Assembly (NCBI GenBank): GCA_021781255.1
Contig: JAJXXG010000714.1
Span: 1 to 21,043 of the forward strand
Direction: 5' to 3'
Length of the DNA: 21,043 nt
DNA from: Acidobacteriota bacterium
Lineage (GTDB): Bacteria; Acidobacteriota; Terriglobia; Terriglobales; Acidobacteriaceae
The notes under the pieces were generated by a model that worked only from the letters and a program-made list of their open reading frames with translations, searched no databases and was not told where the DNA came from. Positions 1 through 7,968 of this stretch are shown in pieces (position 1 is the stretch's first letter; the number at the start of each line of letters is the position of its first letter). Made by a program: the position numbers and the translations under genes.

Positions 1-1551
1 GAGCGGGGCGGGTCCCATGAATTTTGTTCCGGCCTGCAGGCCTCCCCAGGCGATTTGCGTCAGGAATGCGTTGCGGGCGGCTTCCGTAATGTCGCCCTGC
101 CCGAGCTGCGCCCATACCTTTGCGGCAGATTCCGGCAGGATGGGGTAGACGAGCGCGGTGATGACGCGAATGGCCTCAGCGGCGGTGGCGAGCACGCGGG
201 CCTGCAACTGGTAGTGGTCGGCCTCGGAGCGCTCGGGGGGCTTCTTCCACGGCGCGTTGGCGGTCAGGTAGCCGTCGGTTTCTGCCACCAGCGCCCACAG
301 GGCCTTCAGCGCGTCAGAGAACTCCATGGCGTCAAAGGCCTCGCCGAATGCGGCGATGGTCCGGGTGGCGCTTGCCTGCAGGGTGACTTCCGCCGTGGTG
401 AGGCCGGAGGCGGGAGGCACCACGCCGCCAAAGTACTTGAACACCATGTTGACGACGCGGCTGACGAGGTTGCCGTAGCCGTTGGCGAGGTCGCCGTTGT
501 AGCGCTGGACGAGGGCATCGAAGCTGAAGGTGCCGTCCTGGCCGAAGGGAATCTCGCGGAGCAGGAAGTAGCGCAGGGCGTCTGCGCCGAGGACTTGCTG
601 CACGGTCTCAGCGCGCACGATGTTGCCGCGCGACTTGGACATCTTACCCTGGTCGAAGAGCAGCCAGCCGTTGGCGCGGACCGAACGCGGCAGGGGAATG
701 CCAGCGGCCATGAGAAAGGCCGGCCAGTAGACACAGTGGAAGCGGCTGATCTCCTTGCCGATGAGGTGCATGTCCGCAGGCCAATAGCGGGCGAAGCGCG
801 CCTTGTCGGCGGGATCGTCAGAGCCGTAGCCGAGGGCGGTGATGTAGTTGGCCAGCGCGTCGAGCCAGACGTAGACGACGTGCTTTTCGTCGCCGGGCAC
901 GGGGATGCCCCAGGAGAAGCTGGTGCGGCTGACGGAGAGGTCCTTGAGCCCGCCGCGAACGAAGGAGATGACCTCGCGGCGCGTGGACTCCGGCTGCATG
1001 AAGCCGGGGTTGGCCTCGTAGAACTCCAGCAGCTTGCGCTCAAAGGCCGAGAGCTTGAAGAAGTAGTTCTCCTCGCTCACGGTTTCGGTGATGCGTCCGC
1101 AGTCGGGGCAGGGCGTGCCGGGAGGGCCATCGACGTAGAGCTCGTCGGAGACGCAGTATTGGCCGGTGTAGGAGCCTTTGTAGATGTAGCCGCGATCGCG
1201 CAGGGTGGCGAAGAGATGCTGCACGCCGCGCTTGTGACGGTCCTCGGTGGTGCGGATGAAGTCGTTGTAGCTGAGGCTGAGGCCGTCCCACAGGCCGCGG
1301 AACTCGGCGGCGATGGCGGTGGCGAACTCGCCGGGGGTGCGCCCGGCCAGCCGGGCAGAGCGCTCAATCTTTTGCCCATGCTCGTCGGTTCCGGTGAGGA
1401 ACCACGTGTCGATGCCCAGGGCACGCTTGCGGCGCGCGATGGCGTCGCAGACGATGGTGGAGTAGGCATGGCCCAGGTGCGGGCGCGCATTCACGTAGTA
1501 GATGGGCGTGGTGAGGTAAAAGCGCTCAGGGCTCAGGGCTGAATTGGTCAT
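1..1551 (-). CDS. metG: Methionyl-tRNA synthetase, C-terminal end cut by window edge
   Basis: Class I synthetase that charges tRNA-Met with methionine in the cytoplasm. From the ATG at 1551 the frame stays open for 517 codons to the left edge. The HIGH-type signature HLGH is at residues 25-28, the KMSKS loop is intact at residues 303-307, and the metal-knuckle region around residues 133-151 has one Cys (C133) followed by a CPDC pair (C148, C151). The visible length already covers the catalytic and anticodon-binding domains, so only a short C-terminal piece or an optional tRNA-binding domain should be missing. The gene is divergent from argS and preceded by a strong promoter at 1618-1646. No good Shine-Dalgarno lies next to the ATG, but no alternative in-frame start exists in the leader. 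The family assignment is very secure. Confidence 0.96.
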   Translation of the reverse strand, partial: MTNSALSPERFYLTTPIYYVNARPHLGHAYSTIVCDAIARRKRALGIDTWFLTGTDEHGQKIERSARLAGRTPGEFATAIAAEFRGLWDGLSLSYNDFIRTTEDRHKRGVQHLFATLRDRGYIYKGSYTGQYCVSDELYVDGPPGTPCPDCGRITETVSEENYFFKLSAFERKLLEFYEANPGFMQPESTRREVISFVRGGLKDLSVSRTSFSWGIPVPGDEKHVVYVWLDALANYITALGYGSDDPADKARFARYWPADMHLIGKEISRFHCVYWPAFLMAAGIPLPRSVRANGWLLFDQGKMSKSRGNIVRAETVQQVLGADALRYFLLREIPFGQDGTFSFDALVQRYNGDLANGYGNLVSRVVNMVFKYFGGVVPPASGLTTAEVTLQASATRTIAAFGEAFDAMEFSDALKALWALVAETDGYLTANAPWKKPPERSEADHYQLQARVLATAAEAIRVITALVYPILPESAAKVWAQLGQGDITEAARNAFLTQIAWGGLQAGTKFMGPAPL

Positions 1552-1617
1552 TGGCGGGGCGTTGCTTTCGATTCTCCCTTGACGGCAGACGGGAATTTTC
1601 CAGGCAATCTCCCTTCA

Positions 1618-1646
1618 ATCTTAGGTTGCCGGGCAGGGTGCGTCAA
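1618..1646 (-). promoter_or_regulatory. Sigma70-type promoter for metG
   Basis: Read on the minus strand, TTGACG (1641-1646) and TAAGAT (1618-1623) are separated by exactly 17 bases, a near-consensus housekeeping promoter. Transcription would start near 1611, giving a leader of about 60 bases before metG. The heptamer CTCCCTT (plus strand) occurs twice in that leader, at about 1574 and 1608. Confidence 0.7.
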
Positions 1647-1667
1647 ACAGGAAAGGGGCCAGCACTC

Positions 1668-1676
1668 TGTTAGAAT
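1668..1676 (+). promoter_or_regulatory. Extended -10 promoter for argS
   Basis: TGTTAGAAT is an extended -10 element (TGn plus TAGAAT). No convincing -35 lies 16-18 bases upstream, where the divergent metG -35 sits close by. Transcription would start near 1683. That makes the farthest in-frame start (TTG 1682) an unlikely initiation site and favours a start further down in argS. Confidence 0.5.
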
Positions 1677-1735
1677 CACCCTTGAAAATCAAGGATTTTA
1701 CGGCGTTTCAAGTGACGCCAGCGAGGCCCTGCGAC

Positions 1736-3766
1736 GTGTATCTGGAGATGAAGAAGCGGCTGGAAGCGCATTTGCGCGACGTGCTGAAGGCCAGGTTTGA
1801 TCTGGAAGTGGAAGCCATCCCGGTGGAGATTCCGCCGGACCTGCAGTTTGGCGAACTGGCCACGCCGATCGCCTTTGAGCTGGCGCGCAAGCTGCGCAAA
1901 GCGCCGAAGATGATTGCGCAGGAGATTGTGGCCGTGCTGGGCGGGCTGGAGGGCTTTGCGGGCTTTGAGGTCGCGGGTGCGGGATACATCAATGCGCGGC
2001 TGGACCGGAGCGCGGCGGTGCGGACGATTGCCAGCGGCGAGGGGCAGGCGGCGGCGAGCGGGCTGCACTCGCTGGTTGAGCACACCAGCATCAATCCCAA
2101 CAAGGCCGCGCACATCGGGCACCTGCGCAATGCGATTCTGGGCGATACATTTGTGCGCCTGCTGCGCGCCTCCGGGCAAAAGGTTGATGTGCAGAACTAC
2201 ATCGACAACACCGGAGTGCAGGTGGCCGATGTGGTGGTGGGCTTTCTGCACGTGGAGAAGCTGACCCTGACTCAGATTCAGAACCTCGTCGGCGCCTACA
2301 ACTCTGGAAGGCGATCCGATGCAGAAAAGCTAGGCGCCGAGTATAGGATTTCGCCGGTTCCAAGGACTTTTGATTATCTTTGCTGGGACGTCTACGCGCG
2401 AGTCTCGCAATGGTATGCTTCGGGCACCGAAGAAGAGCAGAAACAGCGCAAAGATCTTCGCTATGCAACGCTGCACGAGATCGAGCACGGCGGCAATGAA
2501 ACCGCTCATGTGGCAGAGCTGATTTCGACGGCGGTGCTGCGGCGGCATCTGGAGACGATGTTGCGGCTGGGCATCGAGTATGACTTTCTGCCCCGCGAGA
2601 GCGAGATTCTGCACCTGCGGTTCTGGGAGGCGGCATTTGGGCTGCTGAAGGAGTCCGGCGTTCTCTACTTTGAGAACGAGGGCAAGAACAAGGGCTGCTG
2701 GGTGATGACGCGTCCGGGAGCGGAGGTGGCGGAAGGCGCGGTGGACGAGGACGCCAAGGTGATTGTGCGCTCGAATGGCACGGTGACCTACGTGGGCAAG
2801 GACATTGCGTATCACCTGTGGAAGTTTGGCCTGCTGGGCCGCGACTTCGGTTACAAGCCGTTCTTCGCGTATCCCAGCCACGAGTGCTGGATTTCTGCCG
2901 AGCAGGGCGAGACGGAGCATCCGCACTTTGGCGGGGCGCAGGCCATTTACAACGTGATCGACTCGCGGCAGAGCGACCCGCAGGCGAATGTGATCCAGGC
3001 GCTGCGCGGCATGGGCCACACGGAGCAGGCCGACCGCTATACGCACTTCAGCTATGAGATGGTGGCGCTGACGCCGCGCTGCGCCATCGACCTGGGCTAT
3101 GACGTTGCCGAGGAGGACCGCAGCCGTCCGTACATCGAGGTGAGCGGACGGAAGGGCTTTGGCGTAAAGGCCGATGACCTGATCGACAAGCTGATTGCCG
3201 CGACGCGGGCCGAAGTGGACGCGCGCCAGACCAGTCGCGACGAGGCCGAGCGGCAGCGGATTGCCGCGCAGATTGCGATTGGCGCGCTGCGCTACTTCAT
3301 GCTGAAGTACACGCGCAATTCGGTAATCGCGTTTGACTTCAAGGATGCGCTGAGCTTTGAAGGCGAGACGGGGCCGTACATTCAGTACGCCGTGGTGCGG
3401 ATTCGCAATATCTTTCGCAAGGGCGGAACGACGGCGGAAGCGGCGCTGGCAGAGCTGGCGGGGTTGACTGAATTGGCAGAATCGCTGGCGGGCGCGGAGA
3501 ATGAGGACATCTGGGCGCTGTGGCTGCGGGCGGGCCGCCGCTCGCTGGTGCTGGAGCAGAGCATTGCCACGTCAGAGCCGGCGTATCTGGCCAAGCACGC
3601 CTTCCAACTTGCGCAGGAGTTCAACAACTTCTACCACAAGCACCACATCCTTACGGAAGAGGACCCGGCGCGGAAGACGTTTCTGCTGGCGACGGCGGCG
3701 GTGGCGCTGCGCGAACTGGTGACGGTGCTCGGCTGGCTGGGCATTGAGAGCCCCGAGGCGATGTAA
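1736..3766 (+). CDS. argS: Arginyl-tRNA synthetase
   Basis: Class I synthetase that charges tRNA-Arg. I chose GTG 1736 (protein begins MYLEMKKRLE, 676 aa); ATG 1748 is a close alternative. The frame extends up to TTG 1682, but that lies at or ahead of the predicted transcript start. The N-terminal Add-1 domain is followed by an intact HIGH motif (NKAAHIGHLRN, about residues 122-132). The KMSK-equivalent loop reads SGRKGFGVKADDLID, and the C-terminal anticodon-binding DALR-type domain contains GETGPYIQYA. The segment 2268-2475 has distinctly different codon use (AGG, CGA, CTA, TAT, CTT are frequent) and a charged stretch that may be an insertion. The gene is followed by fhs on the same strand after 68 bases. 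The function is secure; the exact start is less so. Confidence 0.95.
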   Translation: MYLEMKKRLEAHLRDVLKARFDLEVEAIPVEIPPDLQFGELATPIAFELARKLRKAPKMIAQEIVAVLGGLEGFAGFEVAGAGYINARLDRSAAVRTIASGEGQAAASGLHSLVEHTSINPNKAAHIGHLRNAILGDTFVRLLRASGQKVDVQNYIDNTGVQVADVVVGFLHVEKLTLTQIQNLVGAYNSGRRSDAEKLGAEYRISPVPRTFDYLCWDVYARVSQWYASGTEEEQKQRKDLRYATLHEIEHGGNETAHVAELISTAVLRRHLETMLRLGIEYDFLPRESEILHLRFWEAAFGLLKESGVLYFENEGKNKGCWVMTRPGAEVAEGAVDEDAKVIVRSNGTVTYVGKDIAYHLWKFGLLGRDFGYKPFFAYPSHECWISAEQGETEHPHFGGAQAIYNVIDSRQSDPQANVIQALRGMGHTEQADRYTHFSYEMVALTPRCAIDLGYDVAEEDRSRPYIEVSGRKGFGVKADDLIDKLIAATRAEVDARQTSRDEAERQRIAAQIAIGALRYFMLKYTRNSVIAFDFKDALSFEGETGPYIQYAVVRIRNIFRKGGTTAEAALAELAGLTELAESLAGAENEDIWALWLRAGRRSLVLEQSIATSEPAYLAKHAFQLAQEFNNFYHKHHILTEEDPARKTFLLATAAVALRELVTVLGWLGIESPEAM

Positions 3767-3834
3767 CGCGGGGCGACTGACGTAATCCGCATCACAAACC
3801 GGCCGGGAGCGCGGGAGTATAGTGCTCCACGGTT

Positions 3835-5472
3835 ATGGTTATGACAAACACGGCCTTGATGACCCATACGTTGTTGCCGATACAGGATGTTGCGCAGAAA
3901 CTGGCCCTGCTGCCGGACGAATATGAGCAGATGGGCCCGCATGGCGCCAAGCTCAAGCTGGACCTGCTGGCCAACCCGGCGTTGCCGGTTCGCGGCAAGC
4001 TGATCCTGGTGACGGCCACCACGCCCACGACCTCGGGCGAGGGCAAGACGGTGGTTTCCATTGGGCTGGCGCAGGGGCTGGAGCGGATTGGCCGCAAGGC
4101 GATTGTGACGTCGCGGGAGCCGTCGCTGGGGCCAGTCTTCGGGCTCAAGGGCGGCGCTGCGGGCGGCGGCCTGTCGCAGGTGGAGCCGAGCCAGAAGATC
4201 AATCTGCACTTTCACGGAGACTTTCACGCCATTACGGCCGCGCACAACCTGCTGGCCGCCATGGTGGATGCGCACCTGTTCCACGGCAATGCGCTGGACC
4301 TGGATCCGGCGCAGGTGACGTGGCCGCGCGCCATGGACATGAACGACCGCGCACTGCGGCGGATTGCCGTGTCAGTAGGCGCGAAGGGCGAGGGCGCGGG
4401 GCGCGAGTCGAGCTTTGTGATTACGGCCGCGTCTGAGGTGATGGCGATTCTGGCGCTTGCCGCCAGCCGCGAGGACCTGCGCCGCAGGCTGGATGCGATT
4501 GTGGTGGGTGTTTCGCGCAGCGGGCGGCCGGTGACGGCGGCGGATCTGCGCGCGAGCGGCGCCATGATGGCGCTGCTGAGCGAGGCGATTCTGCCCAACC
4601 TGGTGCAGACGACCGAGGGGACTCCGGCGCTGGTGCATGCCGGGCCATTTGGCAACATTGCCCACGGAACATGCAGCATTCTTTCGCAGCAGATGGCGCT
4701 GCGGCTGGCCGACTACGTGGTGAACGAGGCGGGCTTTGCGGCGGACCTTGGCGCGGAGAAGTACTTTGACATCGTGATGCGGGTCTCGGGCATTCGGCCT
4801 TCGGCGGCGGTGCTGGTGGCCACCGTGCAGAGCCTGCGGGCGCAGGGGGAAGGGAAGCTGGAGGCGGGCTTTGCGAATCTGGGGCACCACATCGCCACGC
4901 TTCGGCGCTTCGGCGTGCCGATTGTGGTGGCGGTCAATCACTTTCCGGCGGACACGGCGGAGGAACTGGATGCCATTGCCGCTGAGTGCGCGCGGCAGGG
5001 CGTTGCCTGCGCCGTAACGGAGGCATTCCGCAACGGCGGAGCGGGTTCCATGGACCTGGCCGAAAAGGTGGTGGAGGCGATTGCCGACAATCCCGAGTCG
5101 CAGGTGCGTCCGCTGTACTCGCTGGATGAGCCGCTGGAAGAGAAGCTGCGCAGGATTGCCACGCTGGTGTACGGAGCAGACGATGTGACCCTGAGCGATG
5201 CGGCGCGGGCAAAGCTGCAACGCTATACGGAGTGGGGATTTGGCCGGCTGCCGGTGTGCGTGGCCAAGACGCAGTATTCGCTGACGGACGATCCGAAGCG
5301 GATGGGCGCGCCGACAGGCTGGTCACTGCGCGTGACCGATGCCGTGCTGAGCGCGGGCGCGGGCTTTGTGGTGGCCGTGTCGGGCAACATGATGCTGATG
5401 CCGGGCCTGCCGCATGCTCCGCGGGCGCTCTCGATTGATGTGGATGCGGATGGCAACATTGTGGGCGTGTGA
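3835..5472 (+). CDS. fhs: Formate-tetrahydrofolate ligase
   Basis: ATP-dependent synthesis of 10-formyltetrahydrofolate from formate and tetrahydrofolate, feeding purine and formyl-Met-tRNA synthesis in the cytoplasm. The 545-residue length matches the family (about 555). Family hallmarks are visible: the P-loop-like TPTTSGEGKT at residues 63-72, SREPSLGPVFGLKGGAAGGG at 93-112, an HFHGDFHAI segment near 126-133, and MDMNDRALR further on. The start is ATG 3835 or ATG 3841; a GGGAG at 3813-3817 is rather far from either. The gene may be read from argS or from a weak TATAGT element near 3818. It ends before a long hairpin that separates it from pepA on the other strand. The assignment is secure. 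Confidence 0.96.
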   Translation: MVMTNTALMTHTLLPIQDVAQKLALLPDEYEQMGPHGAKLKLDLLANPALPVRGKLILVTATTPTTSGEGKTVVSIGLAQGLERIGRKAIVTSREPSLGPVFGLKGGAAGGGLSQVEPSQKINLHFHGDFHAITAAHNLLAAMVDAHLFHGNALDLDPAQVTWPRAMDMNDRALRRIAVSVGAKGEGAGRESSFVITAASEVMAILALAASREDLRRRLDAIVVGVSRSGRPVTAADLRASGAMMALLSEAILPNLVQTTEGTPALVHAGPFGNIAHGTCSILSQQMALRLADYVVNEAGFAADLGAEKYFDIVMRVSGIRPSAAVLVATVQSLRAQGEGKLEAGFANLGHHIATLRRFGVPIVVAVNHFPADTAEELDAIAAECARQGVACAVTEAFRNGGAGSMDLAEKVVEAIADNPESQVRPLYSLDEPLEEKLRRIATLVYGADDVTLSDAARAKLQRYTEWGFGRLPVCVAKTQYSLTDDPKRMGAPTGWSLRVTDAVLSAGAGFVVAVSGNMMLMPGLPHAPRALSIDVDADGNIVGV

Positions 5473-5539
5473 GGGCCGCGCGCGCCTGTTCATCGCCGTG
5501 GTATTCCGTGCATCGTTGCCCGTAGGTTGAGGCCGGATG

Positions 5540-5581
5540 CGCATTGGCCCTCGCGCATGTGCTGCGGCGAGGGCCAATGCG
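5540..5581. terminator. Perfect 15-bp inverted repeat between convergent fhs and pepA
   Basis: The arms CGCATTGGCCCTCGC (5540-5554) and its exact complement (5567-5581) enclose a 12-base loop. Placed between two converging genes, it could end transcription from both sides. Neither side is followed by a T tract, so it is not a textbook intrinsic terminator. It could instead be a REP-like or RNA-stabilising hairpin. Confidence 0.55.
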
Positions 5582-5609
5582 ACTGCTATCGATGCGGGTC
5601 CGTGTGGAG

Positions 5610-7217
<1,608 letters not shown>

Positions 7218-7252
7218 GTTCACCTCAGTACTTTGGTGGCGGGTTGGGGGAG

Positions 7253-7804
7253 TTAGCGGCCCATGCGGTGCTTGCTGGCGTTTACGGCGGCGCGGGCCTC
7301 GCGGTCGGCCTCGCGGCGACGCTCGGTTTCGCGCTTGTCCCAGTCCTGTTTGCCCTTGGCCAGGGCCAGTTCACATTTCACGCGGCCATGGCGGAAATAG
7401 AGCCGGGTGGGGATGAGCGTATGACCCTTAATCTGCGTCTTGGATTGTAGCTTGCGGACTTCTTCGCGATGCATGAGCAGTTTACGCGTGCGAGTCTCGT
7501 CGTGATTGGCGATGTTGCCGTGAGAGTAGGGACCGATATGCAGGTTGAGCAAAAAAGCCTCGCCGTCCTTGATGAGGCCATAGGCGTCCTTGAGGTTGGC
7601 CTTGCCCTCGCGGATGGATTTGACCTCAGTGCCGCGAAGGGCGACGCCGGCTTCGTACTTCTCCAGGAGGAAATAGTCGTGGCTGGCGGCCCGATTCTGG
7701 GCGGCGTCCCGCTCTCCCGCAGCCACGGCATCGCGAGGCCGCGCGGGCTTTTGAGCCTTGGTGCGGTCCGGCGGGGTGATTGCGTGGCTGGTTTGCCGTG
7801 CCAT
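7253..7804 (-). CDS. smpB: SsrA-binding protein SmpB
   Basis: Partner of tmRNA in trans-translation: it delivers SsrA to stalled ribosomes so the nascent chain is tagged and degraded. The conserved core begins at NRAASHDYFLLEKYEAGVAL and includes GTEVKSIREGKANLKDAY and the HIGPYSHGN segment. The basic C-terminal tail (RRREADREARAAV..HRMGR) that enters the ribosomal channel is present. The protein is 183 aa with a basic N-terminal extension of roughly 25-30 residues compared with the usual 150-160 aa. The ATG at 7804 has AAGGA nine bases upstream. ClpXP, the main protease for SsrA-tagged proteins, is encoded further along this window. I see no tmRNA gene here. Confidence 0.95.
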   Translation of the reverse strand: MARQTSHAITPPDRTKAQKPARPRDAVAAGERDAAQNRAASHDYFLLEKYEAGVALRGTEVKSIREGKANLKDAYGLIKDGEAFLLNLHIGPYSHGNIANHDETRTRKLLMHREEVRKLQSKTQIKGHTLIPTRLYFRHGRVKCELALAKGKQDWDKRETERRREADREARAAVNASKHRMGR

Positions 7805-7847
7805 GGGGGAGCGTCCTTGACTCTACATCCTAGCATTGACGAGGCTT

Positions 7848-7856
7848 TGCTAAAAT
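7848..7856 (+). promoter_or_regulatory. Extended -10 promoter for the secretin-pseudopilin operon
   Basis: TGCTAAAAT matches an extended -10 element and is preceded by no good -35 at 16-18 bases. A transcript starting near 7863 would carry a leader of about 105 bases before the secretin. This leader has two potential short stems: CGGGGCC with GGC-AG-CCCG around 7907-7925, and CCCG with CGGG around 7927-7944. I recognise no known riboswitch in it. Confidence 0.45.
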
Positions 7857-7968
7857 GAGGCATCGTTGGATGGGAATAGCCACCGAAGAAAGTCGCGTAC
7901 GGGGCCGCCAAGGCAGCCCGCTCAGGCCCGGTGTGGATGACGGGTCGGCCGAAACGCAAGGGAGTACG

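Noticed and set aside
55..1542. A 495-codon plus-strand open frame
   Set aside because: It is antisense to metG, which has intact HLGH and KMSKS motifs, and its translation is Gly/Ala/Val-rich with no family resemblance.
1552..1611. T-box leader upstream of metG
   Set aside because: The leader is only about 60 bases and lacks the T-box sequence and specifier stem.
7857..7968. Cyclic-di-GMP (GEMM) riboswitch ahead of the secretin
   Set aside because: The conserved GEMM core segments are not present; only generic G/C stems are seen.
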